From Ehretia macrophylla (Eukaryota > Streptophyta > Magnoliopsida > Boraginales > Ehretiaceae): a stretch of 64,000 bases of DNA. Every line of letters starts with the position of its first letter. Position 1 is the first letter of the stretch. A program made the position numbers and the translations under genes. The stretch spans positions 49,430,080-49,494,079 of the forward strand of contig CM075773.1 in the NCBI GenBank assembly GCA_037974665.1. The letters run 5' to 3'. A model generated the notes under the pieces. The model searched no databases. It saw nothing but the letters and a program-made list of their open reading frames with translations, and was not told the DNA's origin. Positions 13,224 to 24,158 of this stretch are shown here, piece by piece.

Positions 13224-15706
13224 ATGGACAACAACGTGGTTTCAACTAACGTGATCAACAACTACTCATCTAATTTGCGACAGTTAACTGAAAATGAAAT
13301 ATGGCAATTGACATTTTCCTCCGAGGATGATGCATATAGGTTTTATAATGACTATGCACATGCAATGGGATTTAGTATTAGGAAAGACACGGTCCACAAA
13401 GATAAAGATACTGACGAAGTGTTAAATCGTCAGTACGTCTGTTATCGTGAGGGTGCTCGGTATGACAAACACGTGGAAATGCCCAACCGTCAACGTGAAC
13501 ATCGTGCGTTAACAAGATGCAATTGTAAGGCACGACTTCGTATTAAACTTAACAGATTAACTATGGTTTATGTTGTCACAACTTTCGTCGAACAACACAA
13601 TCATGAGTTGGTACCTGCGTATGGCGTCTCACACCTTCGTTCACATAGAAACGTCGACTACGGGCGCAGGAGAGAAGCTCACGCAATGGTGAGATCAGGC
13701 ATAAAGACCAACAGAATAATGGATTTCTTTCACCATGTATCTGGAGGATATCAACAGGTTGGGTTCTTAAGGAGGGATCTGTACAATCAAATGAACCGTG
13801 ATCGCTCTGGGGAAGTCGCCGATGGGGACGCTAAAGTTGCTTTGGTTTATCTTCACAGGAAGTTGGAGAGTGATCGAAGGTTCTTTTTCCATTACACAGT
13901 CAATGATAAAGGTCAGCTAGACAAGCTATTCTGGACGGACGGGAGGTCTAGGGATGAGTACGTAGTGATCGGTGATGTGCTAGATTTCGACGCGACTTAC
14001 AAAATGAATACGTACAGATTTCCTCTCGTCATCTTGGCCGGGGCGAACAACCACCATCTGACATGTATCTTTGGAGCCGCTCTGGTTGAAAACGAGAAGA
14101 CAGATTCGTATATCTGGGTACTGAGCACGTTTTTTACGGCTATGGAAGGCAAGACACCGACATCGGTTGTAATCGATAGTGACAAATCATGCAAGCGGCG
14201 ATTTCATTAGTTTTCCCGAACGCCAACCATAGGCTATGCCGGTGGCATCTACAAAAGAACGCAAGTTCAAATGTGCGAATAAGAAAGTTCAATAATATTT
14301 TCAACTATTACATGGCGCTGAGATGTTTCGTCGATGAGTTTGAGAATCTGTGGAAGGATATAGTTGTTCGACATGGCCTTCAAAACCACAAGTGGATGAA
14401 TGATGTATATGAGAGAAGACATATGTGGGCAGATGCATATTTGCGGGGATATTTATTCGCTGGAGTAAAGAGCACTCAGTGTTGTGAGGGCATGAATGCG
14501 TTCCTAAACAGTTATCTCGGGACCGACAGGAAGCTTATAGACTTTGTAAGGGACTATCATTGAGGTTTGGGATGCGTACGAATTAATGTCATTGATGAAG
14601 AAGTAAAAACAAACTATACAATGCCAGTTCTGACAACGCGACTATTAGATATTGAATGCCAAACATATAATATCTATACTCGTGTTATGTTCATGAAGAT
14701 CAAGAAGCACATTGAGATGCAATCAACGCTTTGGCACGAAAGAGTCATTTTGCATAATACTGATTCTCATACCTATGTCATTGCTAACTATAATCATGAA
14801 GGGTTACCGTGTCATGTTTTGTTCAATGTAGTCACATTGCATATAAATTGCGAATACATGAGGCTTGAGTCGTCTGGGATGTCGTGTAAGCACATAATAT
14901 ATGTGCTCAAGTGTGAGGGACTCAATGAGATCCCACAAACATGCATCAACCCACGCTGGACTGCTGACATTAGCAAGGAGTTTCGTGATAAGAATCTTTT
15001 AATTGTTACAACAGAGGAAATTGAGATGGATCGACATGCGTTTATAATGTCGAAATGCAACAACCTATCGTTATATGCCAGAAAGACAAACCAGGGGTAC
15101 AAGGAAGTAACTGAAGGCATTGCGCATCTAATTGTTCATGCAAGGGAGTTGTGGATTTTAGAGGCACAAGGTGACGATCCTGTTCCGGTCCAACCCGTTA
15201 ACATTGATGTTTTGGATCCGAACAAAGCAAAGCCAAAAGGCTCAAGACCCAAAAATCAAGACACGAACAGAGCACCTAGACAATGCAGGCGATGCAGGTT
15301 AGTCATTTAAATATCAAATTATTCTTTTTAATGTTTGGTAAAATTATTAATTTATTTAGTTTTATAGCTTTTATTATGATTTTTTTTTTTTAATAAATTG
15401 CCAACCTGGTGATGTATCCATGATATGTTTCATTTTAGAATTATTGGACACCAAGCGAATAATTGTCCGAAAGTGCGTCGTGACGATGGATCGGACGATG
15501 GTCAATCACCGCGCCATAATTTCCATGACATTTCAAGCCAATCTAATGTGCCAAATTTTGATGAAAGAAGACATGGACGTGGGATTGCAACTAGCTCGTT
15601 AGAGTTTGGAGATCCTAATAATAGTGTTGGACAACAAATTTTTGGAGATCAATATGACTACGGTGCAGCGATCTCTTTATTGTATTCAAATAAATCCGAG
15701 TCGTAA
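13224..15706 (+). pseudogene. FAR1/MuDR-type MULE transposase, two exons, frameshift plus stop
   Basis: Related to MuDR transposases and the FHY3/FAR1 proteins derived from them. Residues about 30-133 form a FAR1-type DNA-binding zinc domain ending in EQHNHELV. The DDE core shows VLDFDATYK (first Asp near residue 256), VIDSDKS (second Asp) and, after the break, NHRLCRWH and CEGMNAFL with the catalytic Glu. A SWIM-like element follows (INCEYMRL ... SCKHI). Breaks: a one-base loss near 14188 shifts the frame, and TGA at 14564-14566 interrupts between DYH and GLG, probably from an Arg CGA. Exon 1 ends at 15297 (GT donor) and exon 2 runs 15439-15706. Only the splice restores a CCHC knuckle (CRRC before, GHQANNC after). 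Start chosen at MDNNVVST. Confidence 0.88.
15298..15438 (+). other. Intron inside the CCHC knuckle of the MULE transposase
   Basis: Begins GTTAGT and ends CATTTTAG. Joining the flanks in phase gives a C-x2-C-x3-GH-x4-C zinc knuckle with two Cys from each exon, which strongly supports the splice. It is 141 bp long and T-rich, as usual for plant introns. Confidence 0.8.
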
Positions 15707-16112
15707 TAATTTACGCCAATGCTGGCCTATGTTTAGCATTTTGTTATATGACGTGTGTCATGTTATTATCTTGTGTTTTTCCTAGTTTCTATGGAAATAT
15801 TTGAAGTAAATTGTAAGAGGTTTTATCTGTGTGAACGTGATTTTCATCAATGTTTTACCCCAACGTATTTTTTCTTTATTGGGCAATCCTAACGCCATTT
15901 AATCTGCTAATATTTGAAACATGTCATAAATGTACCCATTGTGAAACAACATCCTATGCATACATAAATCGTAACATGATATACATAGCATTCACCGTCA
16001 TCTTTCTCCATCACTATCTCTTTTCCATTTCTCTTTATCTCTCACATCTCTCCCTCTCTTGTTTTCCAAGCCATTAGGTTTGTGGCTTTATATTTTAAAC
16101 ATACAGTAATAA

Positions 16113-16113
<1 letters not shown>

Positions 16114-16149
<36 letters not shown>
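16114..16149 (+). repeat. (ATT)n microsatellite
   Basis: About twelve ATT units just upstream of the GRF-finger gene start. Read as protein it gives a Leu run, which is why the upstream ATG at 16082 was not chosen as start. Confidence 0.95.
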
Positions 16150-16156
16150 TTTCAAA

Positions 16157-16561
16157 ATGTCGAGTTCGACCACCAGAGCCCGAAAAAATACAGATCCAGC
16201 CCTTGACCTGCGATACGTGAATCAGGCATGTAGATGCAGTTACAAGGCAGACATTATGGTTGTGACCGACCCAAATAAGAGGAACATAGGCCGCTTATTT
16301 TACACTTGCGATAAATGTCTGTATTTCCGATGGTGCGAGCCAACTTTTGCGTCGTGGTTCAACACTGAGCTCGATGTGCGAAAGAAATTACATGATAACG
16401 ATGATGATGATGGAGGATATGGTGAAGAGGTAACATCTTCTATGAGAAGAAGGATTACGGATAATGATAACGCTTCAAAGGTGAATAATTTGCTTCTAGG
16501 TGTAGGTGTTACCTGTTGCATTCTATTGTTATCACTCGTTATTGTAGCAATATTTAAGTGA
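16157..16561 (+). CDS. GRF-type zinc finger mini-protein with C-terminal membrane anchor
   Basis: Intact 134-residue frame starting MSSSTTRARK. Residues 25-60 fit the GRF zinc finger: C25-R-C27, G45-R46-L-F48, C51, C54, F57, W59. In other proteins this finger binds single-stranded nucleic acid (topoisomerase III, APE2, NEIL3 families). An acidic run (DNDDDD, 80-85) and a basic patch (MRRR) follow. The last 24 residues (LLLGVGVTCCILLLSLVIVAIF) are one hydrophobic helix with no signal peptide, suggesting a tail-anchored protein. The start at 16157 is preferred because the upstream ATG only adds microsatellite-coded Leu. A CT-rich 5' leader (15.99-16.07 kb) precedes it. It lies 450 bp after the MULE transposase on the same strand. 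Plant genomes carry many such small GRF proteins of unknown role; a link to the MULE is inference. Confidence 0.75.
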   Translation: MSSSTTRARKNTDPALDLRYVNQACRCSYKADIMVVTDPNKRNIGRLFYTCDKCLYFRWCEPTFASWFNTELDVRKKLHDNDDDDGGYGEEVTSSMRRRITDNDNASKVNNLLLGVGVTCCILLLSLVIVAIFK

Positions 16562-16929
16562 GTAGTAAAGTTTAGTTACCTTCAGTAAAAAATAAGTATC
16601 AAGATTGTTACTATCTAGACTTCCAATATATAAGTATCGATATTGTAAGAAGCTGTACCTGAATATGTTTTTCAGATTGTGAGTTTGTCTACGTGTTTTT
16701 AATAATTGCAGTAAGTCATTTTAATTTCATGGTTAGCAATCACCTTAGCTCACGTTCCAATTTAATAAACATCCGCTAATTACTATGTTGGCGAGCGTTG
16801 TGAGAAAAAAAGTTACATGCTTAACTCTAAAACAGAACTTCAACGCGTAACTAAATGCTGCATTAAAAGACGATTATGTGGTTATATAAATACACGTCAA
16901 GTATAGATTTTCCGTACTCATTTTTTATG

Positions 16930-17175
16930 TTAAGGTATTTTCAATGGGATATAATATTCACAAAAATTAATTATTTTTAAAAAAAATTAGAGACTCGAAT
17001 TTTTATTTTAACACAAATTTTCAAATGAAATCCGCTATTTTTTAGAGATTTACACCAATTTAGATATCTAATTTTTTTTTTTACTAAATTTAAAGACTCA
17101 AAAAATAATTAAGTCTTTATTTTAACAAAAATATCTAAAAATTAAATCTCTAAAAAAATCTCATAAATACCTTAA
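16930..17175. repeat. Short MITE-like element with inverted ends
   Basis: Left end TTAAGGTATTT (16930-16940) is matched in inverted form by AAATACCTTAA (17165-17175). The interior is AT-rich and partly self-complementary (TTAGAGACTC, ATCTCTAAAAA). No clear target duplication. Confidence 0.55.
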
Positions 17176-17421
17176 GTTAGAAGTATGAGTCATAAGAACA
17201 AGTAAAGAGCTCAACTATGACCTACTGGCCCACGTGATAGTTACGACACATGTAAAAAAAAAAAAAAACATAAATTATATCTGGAGCCACACGCCAAGGC
17301 TAGCAGGGCAACACATGGTGTCATCATCATGAATAAATACGTTCAATTATGTACTATATAGCCATATAATAGCAGTGCCAAAAAATGGAAAACATGTTAT
17401 GTGGATATAAACTCCCCTGGA

Positions 17422-17571
17422 TGCACGACGATCGAAGGTGTCTTCGAAAATGAAAGAAAAAGGACAACTCTTACTGTACCCTACCCTTTACCCCATTTAC
17501 GCACGACAATCAAAGGTGTCTTGGAAAATGGAAGAAAAAAGTCAACTACTACTGTACCCTACACTTTTTGG
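17422..17571. repeat. Two-copy tandem repeat, unit about 79 bp
   Basis: CACGACGATCGAAGGTGTCT at 17422 recurs as CACGACAATCAAAGGTGTCT near 17501, with the following ACTGTACCCTAC also shared. A short reading frame through both copies is a by-product of the repeat. Confidence 0.8.
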
Positions 17572-17579
17572 GAATCACA

Positions 17580-17583
<4 letters not shown>

Positions 17584-17622
<39 letters not shown>
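17584..17622. repeat. (TA)n microsatellite
   Basis: Uninterrupted TA dinucleotides over almost 40 bases. Confidence 0.95.
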
Positions 17623-17623
<1 letters not shown>

Positions 17624-17883
17624 GAATTTTATGTGTAATTAGAATTATTTTTTAATGAGATCGACGTACTTAATAAAAATAAAGTCAATTTGAGTGTGTA
17701 CACTTGCGTTTACATATTTGTAAATAATTTAATGTACTAATATGATTGATTACAACTATATTAATAAAAAAATAAATCAGGGTGTTAAATATTTATTAAA
17801 TGACAATCTGCGAAAGATATCCTAAATGAATAGAGAATTCTTATTTCACTTTCACTCCAACAGTATTTCTATTTTAGAAAATC

Positions 17884-18195
17884 TTTTTTTTTTTACTTAC
17901 ACTACCTCTCTTTATTTTAATTAAATATATTATTTTATTTTAAAACTTTTTTAATTTATATTTATTACTTGTTTATGTTGATTTTTTTATTTTTAATTAC
18001 TAATATTTTTTAATTACAATTGTTTTTATTTTATTTTATTTTTTTAGGAGATGCTTTTTTTTTAATTCCAATACCTCTCCTTATTTTAATTAAATATATT
18101 ATTTTAATTTATATTTATTACTTGTTTATGTTGATTTTTTTATTTTTAATTACTAATATTTTTTAATTACAATTGTTTTTATTTTATTTTATTTT
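17884..18195. repeat. Two-copy direct repeat, unit about 150-170 bp, very AT-rich
   Basis: The block from TACCTCTCTTTATTTTAATT to TTGTTTTTATTTTATTTTAT near 17905-18040 is repeated almost exactly at about 18068-18195. The second copy lacks a stretch of about 25 bases (TTTTATTTTAAAAC region). Confidence 0.8.
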
Positions 18196-18214
18196 ATATG
18201 TGGCAGTTGCTTTA

Positions 18215-18400
18215 AAGATGCTTGTCGAGATAATTTTATCATCTCTACATGTAGAGATGATGAAAGTTTAAAGTAGAGAAAACTACATACAGAGATAATT
18301 GTAAGGATCATCAAGATGAATATCTCCAACAATATTCCTACATATAGAGATAATGGGAATGTAGGAATTAGGTTTGAGTTGGCCTTATCCTCTAAATTGT
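18215..18400. repeat. MITE-like fold-back remnant
   Basis: ATCATCTCTACATGTAGAGATGATG (from about 18238) is a perfect palindrome around TACATGTA. Related pieces (CTACATACAGAGATA, CTACATATAGAGATA) follow, and the block ends GAGTTGGCCTTA, matching the GGCCAACT motif at 10.6 kb. It is probably the same MITE family. Confidence 0.5.
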
Positions 18401-19213
18401 AGAGGATCTTTATACAAATTTACATATTATTTTCACGTTGGAAAAGAATCTTCATTTCCTACTCTAATGTTTAATTATATTTTAGTGTTTTTATTCATAT
18501 ATACGAGCCTTCTTCACATATATATGTATATATGCACGAGTTTATAAAAAAAATAAGTTTAATAATTTCGGGTAGAATATCCCTTCAGACATGTAATTAG
18601 TGATTGATTAGGTTTTTAGGAACCCAAGTGGCCATCATAAGGAGGTCACATCGGTTCTAATCAAATTAATGAAGATGTCATTTTGGTTATGTTTTATAAG
18701 GATGTTTAGTGGTGCAAAAAATACAAAGATCGTGAATTTCCTGTTCTATAGTTTTGGCAAGCAGCTCTTATTCATTCCACCATAACCACCACCTTTTAGA
18801 GTTGGCCTTAAGCATACGATCCCAAAATGTAAGTTCCCTCCTTTTTTTCTTTTTTTTTTCTTTTTTTTGTGTTAGCATGTAAGTACATCTGTAATCCCAT
18901 AATATTTGTTGTATAAATATTTAATCATTTATTGTTTCGTGTATATATATATATATGAAATGCAAATGCATTAAATTTTTTGTCAGTAATTAGGGTGCTT
19001 GACACATAATCTTTAGGCCTAATGAGAGTATATTTTAAATGAATAACAACAATATATGATACTTTTTGATTTTATTGGGCAATATCGCTAAACTGAAAAT
19101 CATATTAAATTACGTGTATAGAAAATGATAGAACCTACATCTTAGTTTCTTTAGTATTTATATATGTATTTATTATAGTATTCAAATTTGTATCTTACGA
19201 TTATGTCTTTTAG

Positions 19214-21305
19214 GGACGCCGGAAATGATAATGGGCGAAATTGCAACGGATCATTTATGACGTCCCATGAATATCAGGTTTCAATCTAATATACAATATC
19301 CACGTGTAAACAATTATCACTGAATGTTTAAAATATAGATTGTCCAAATATGTTAAGGATATTAAATTTTATACGTGTAGATAATGAAAAATGTACTAGC
19401 TAAACTCAGTTTGGAAGTAGAGGAAGTGAAGAATGATTTAATGAATTTCACCACAACTGAATGGCTTCACATGAAAGTGCAACTGAAGAACTTCATGGAT
19501 AAATGTTCCCAACCGTCTACATGTACATCAAGATACAAGGTTTGACATATCTTAACCATTCTTAAACTAATAAATTCAGATGTGAAACTCCATTTGATGC
19601 ACACATACAAAGTAGTTGTTGTATTTCAAATTATTACGAGTGGTTTTTTTTCTTTTTTCCCTAAAATGGACGTGTAGGTCTTGAATAAGTTGTTGGGAAA
19701 CATGGAAACCAATATTGAAAGCATGAAGGGGGATTTTCAAAAAGCTACTGCTCAAATGAACAATGTCACCGACAAATTGAATGTTTTAATGGGTTCAATT
19801 AATGATAATGGGGGGCAAAAGGCTGGACCTATCTATGAGGGTTGGATTGTGAAAGATAATGACTGTAATAAGGCTGGTCCCAGTGGTACCAAGAAGGATA
19901 AAGGCAAAGGAAAGTGCGAAAAGGGGGATGACTTAACCTCCATCACATCCCCCCCGCCCCGCAAGAGTAACGCTCGGAAACGTCTCTTTTCGGACATGAC
20001 CGCCCATTTTAACAATCCATCGGCAAATGTTGGTATCAAATCCATTAACATTAGTAGCGACACGAATCCAACTTTTTGGAATCGTAATTTCGTTCCGTTA
20101 CGGGAGGCTTCCAAGATGGTGGAAGATGAAATTTTATGTGACCATTTGTTCTCATCTGAGAAAGATCCAAGGTGAGTTGTCTGAATTTGGGTTGTGTCTT
20201 TGTTGATTAGTGCTTATTCTTGTAATACATAAATATGTGTTATTATGTGGTTGTAGAGAACAGTTGGTGATTACGGACAACTCACATATCAATAGATTTC
20301 ACATGCGGCATCTCCTGCCAGAATATTACATCGATGCATGCGTGAGTAATTAAATAATAGTTTTGGTTTATATAGATTTAATTGGTGTATAACACTGAAA
20401 TTGTTTTGTTAATAGGTGATTGATTGTTACGTGGCCCAATTGGCGAAACAAATGAAACGCGAGAATGGGAGGATGCCGAAGTGGTATCTACCATCTACAT
20501 TGTCGGTACGAGTCATGACGGAAAACACGTTTAAAACTGTGACATTTAGGAAAATTTTGTACCTTATATAATAACTATATTATACATATGTACGTGAAAT
20601 ATATGAAATATGCAGATGCATATTCTCGCCGCATCAGCCGAGAGGCCTTATGAGGTTGAGAAATGTGTTAGACGCTACTTTGGGAGGAGATACGTAGGGA
20701 ATTTCCTAGATTGCAAGCAGGTGCTGTTTAAATGAAGCTATTTTTATTGGAATGGTGGAATAAGTTTGTTTTAGTTTCGTGTAAGCTGATAACATCGCTT
20801 AACATATTTCAGATGTTTGTGCCTATGAATTATATCAATTCACACTGGTACCTTTGTGTCTTGGACTTCGAAATGATGGTGGTAAATATATGCGACACCC
20901 TCCCATGTCCCACAACACGATGGCCCATACTTCATCAAGTGATGACATTGGTAATAGTTGTTTGACGAAATTAAAAAATAAATTTCACAAGCATTCTAGA
21001 ATCACTAATTTTGCGAAAGTTTTATGCAGTTGACGTATCTGGATGGGGTCTTTCGCCATCTTGACGCTGTGGGGTATGGATTGATGCCCAATGTCTCAAC
21101 TTGGGATATTTCATACCCAGCCTAGACGCCCATTCAAGCCGGGTATTTTGATTGTGGTCTATATGTTTGCAATATGATGAAAGAGTACACTGAAACGAAG
21201 GCTTTTAAGGTGGAAGAGTCGGCTGCTAACCGCCTAGAGTTGGCGTTTGAATTATGGCGTCACTGGGCAAACAGCTGTAACACAGCTGCGTACTATGTCT
21301 ATTGA
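19214..21305 (+). pseudogene. Ulp1-like C48 cysteine protease gene, seven exons seen, one internal stop
   Basis: Exons in phase with GT-AG junctions: 19214-19277, 19381-19539, 19678-20171, 20257-20341, 20416-20505, 20616-20720, 20813-20950, with the last exon at 21030-21305. The 5' exon or exons are not resolved. The N-terminal part is helical and possibly coiled coil (LSLEVEEVKNDL), then a Lys-rich linker (KKDKGKGKCEK). The C-terminal part is a Ulp1/SENP peptidase: catalytic His in INSHWYLC (20843-20845), Asp in NICDTLP (20894-20896), oxyanion Gln (21135-21137) and Cys in FDCGLYVC (21153-21155). Ulp1 enzymes remove SUMO from proteins. TAG at 21123-21125, four codons before the Gln, is the only break found and is explained by CAG to TAG. 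Ulp-like genes carried by Mutator elements are known in plants (Kaonashi, CUMULE); the MULE transposase upstream supports that origin. Confidence 0.82.
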
Positions 21306-22621
21306 TGAAAAGCTCTTGAACATTATATGTTTCATGTCATTGGTCTATGCTTGTATAATGCATGTTATTTTAATCTTAAATTTAGGAGTTAATGTAATTC
21401 GGATTGTATTAAAGGGAATTCAAATTACAGCCACCTGAACAAGTCCCATCTCGATATTTTGATATTTTGGAATGTAATAGATAGCATCAAGTGATGAGGA
21501 GAAGGGACATGTTCATTTGGGGCTATAATATAGATTAGGTAGAAATATTTTGGGGGGTGGAGTTGTGGCACCCCCAGTGACTACGGCTAATGCTTCAATG
21601 TATCCCATTTTCATATTTTGTTTTTTTTTTTTTTGGACAGTGGAACGTAGAATCGTTCACCAAATGAAGACGGGACAGTTCAATTTGTAAAATATTAAAT
21701 GTTTATAGTAGTAATGCTACTTTATGGGGTGGAGTTATGGCACCCCCAGTAACCATGTGCTATGCATTATATGTTCAATTTTATCTTCATATTCTTATAC
21801 GGAGTTTCTTTAGTAACAATTTATGTAGGTCAACTAGAATCCACAACCATGTTTGATTAATAGGCTATCGTTTTGTCAATAAGCAATGTAAACATAGATT
21901 ATTCCCTTGAGCTTTTGCCGTGAGATCAAAACTTCTTATCATTCAATAATGTCTACATGTAACAAATGCATAGCAAGAGTAATCCACTAAACAACAACAA
22001 ATTACAAGTAACGGTTCATATTATCATAAAACCTATATAAGAAAGCTAGCTTCAAACATGTATGGTAAAATTAAAGATACAAACATACATGATTATAACA
22101 AAACTTGAAGAATTCTTATCAGTCAATTTTATATAAATACATATAACCAACGCATATCAACTTTTTCAACCACAATCACAGACATTTGAAAAAGACATCC
22201 CGAATCAATAGTTCATTAAGCATCAATTTTCAGTTGATCAATGAATGAGCATTAAGCATTAAGCATCAAGCATCAATTTTCAGTTGATCTCCGAAATCAA
22301 TAAACTAAAAGTAGCTAGCCTTTCCATGATATTAAATTACAAGGAAATACACAGTGGAAGAATGAAAAATATATCCCAAAGATGGATGTTTTAAGTAAGG
22401 TAAGCTGGCATTCCAGGGGCTAAATTCGAAACGGGGATAGTCAATTGGAGATGGAGTAGCTGTCTTTCTTGGTTGCGGAAGGTCAGTGTTTTTCATCAAC
22501 CAGCTCTTATTCTTTCAGGATTCCACTGTTCCATCAAGGATGCATAATTTCCAAGGCTTCTGAGTTTTAGTATCTTATTTAATAGCTTTTCCATCTCTAT
22601 CACCACATTAGTATTGAAAAC
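21306..22621. other. Non-coding region downstream of the Ulp1-like gene
   Basis: No gene seen. It contains a two-copy direct repeat at 21553-21752 and a short repeat with CATCAATTTTCAGTTGATC at about 22222 and 22269. Confidence 0.5.
21553..21752. repeat. Direct repeat pair GGGGTGGAGTT-TGGCACCCCCAGT
   Basis: GGGGTGGAGTTGTGGCACCC at about 21554 recurs as GGGGTGGAGTTATGGCACCC at about 21726, followed in both by CCCAGTRAC. Each copy contains the complementary GGGGTG and CACCCC and could form a small hairpin. TATGTTCAATTTTATCTTCATATTCT after the second copy resembles the flank of the first. Confidence 0.7.
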
Positions 22622-24158
22622 CAATTTCAAATGTTTCTGCTGTCATATTTCTTACATCACAACCAATTAAAATTGGAGCCTGCATTAAATTATAACATTG
22701 AGCTCATGAACAAATAAAAAAGGTATGTCCATAGACCTCAACAAAATGGATTGTTGTTCCTTGTATAGAGATTAAAAGGGTTTTTACCCAATAAACAACA
22801 ATCTAAGCTCAACTAGCACTAAGATTCCAATATCAAGGTAGTGAAGTGGTTTTCGATGTTTAAACATGAGAATTCATGCAATAACTCTGAACATAAAAAT
22901 GGTTTAAACGAACATATATGGAGTCATCTCAGCACTGAGAAAGGGAAGATAAGTGGAAGGGGGGCAAGAATTCTCAGCACTGAGAAAGGGATTTTTTCCC
23001 AATGCTTTAGTTGTCTTCCAGGAATCCTATTTCTTTCCTTTGGTTGTCAATTTGCTAAATGTAAGTGATGACGCTTGGCTTCAGGCTTTGTTCACAACTT
23101 CGCCAATTATTCAATAGGTGTACACGGAATTCATTGTGATTCACATTTTTGTTCCAAGAATATTTATAAAGATACTAGAAAATATTCCATAAGACTTAAC
23201 AGTTCGTATATTAAAGACTTATAATTCTCTTCCATACAATACCAACTAAGAGGTAAGGACAAAGAATTGTGAACCTTGCCCATGTATCATTGATGTCGTC
23301 TGTTGTGCGCCAACTATTTCCAACCTTGCCAGCCCACATAGCAGGATCATCAACCCCCTGCCACATTTGAAATGAAAAGCCAAATAATGTTTTGAATTTG
23401 CAACTCAAGGAGCAAGAAATAAAACAAAATGTTGGAAGAAACTGAAAGTTACCATTCACAAAGTGAATAGAATATTGTAAGTCCAGTTTCAGCCTCCCGC
23501 ATTGGTGGGTATCTGGAAGCAGGGAATGAATTGATCAATGTATTTGTACCTGTCTATGAAGTACAATCTTAAACACAATGTAATGGAGGCAATACCTTTC
23601 TTTTGGTGGGATTCCCATATTGAAACAGTTTTCATATTTCAGGTAATCCACACCCTGCCAAATAAAAAGGACTAGGGTATTAGGTTTTTTTTTCTTTTTT
23701 TTTTCGGAGGTCTACAGCTATTGTGTGGCATAGGGGTTAGGTCACTAAGCTGTTCAAATATAAAGAAATATCATGGCTTGCTCAAGAAAAATAATGAAAA
23801 AAAGGTACAATGGAAGGAAGCAGATAGTACATCAAACATATATAAAACCATGCATTATATAACACAATGTGTTTTTGTCAGGACAAACACCATTCATAAC
23901 CAAGGCGAAGCCAGAGGACAAGATTGAACTTCACACACATTCTTTTCTATTTTTACTTTAAAGAATATCTTTACATTTCCAAAAGCCATTAACTATTGAG
24001 AAGATTCTTGAGAAATTTTGTCCAAGCACATCAAAATATAAGTCAACACCAAAAGGCAGCTAAAAATAAGCAAAACATAGCAGGAAAACAAAAATGAATA
24101 CTTATGTTGACATAGATATATCCTAAGCTGGCCAAACCAGTTGAGATCAGAGCATCAG
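22622..24158 (-). pseudogene. Alpha-galactosidase (GH27) gene remnant
   Basis: Five exon pieces on the minus strand, in gene order, match plant GH27 alpha-galactosidase. 24158-24104 (ALISTGLASLGYIYVNI); 23654-23596 (GVDYLKYENCFNMGIPP, which contains the nucleophile Asp of the family's KYDNC-type motif replaced here by Glu, as KYENC); 23512-23453 (YPPMREAETGLTIFYSLCEW); 23357-23275 (GVDDPAMWAGKVGNSWRTTD); 22679-22622 (APILIGCDVRNMTAETFEI). The middle three exons join in phase through GT-AG introns. The exons for the first catalytic region (DDCW), for the WNDPDMLE region and the C terminus were not found. The donor after the first piece is lost. Introns are kept, so this is a decayed duplicate and not a processed copy. 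Confidence 0.85.

Noticed and set aside
16082-16156. Upstream ATG with a Leu-rich signal-like stretch before the GRF protein
   Set aside because: The Leu run is coded by an (ATT)n microsatellite read in the TTA frame; the ATG at 16157 is followed by ordinary coding sequence.
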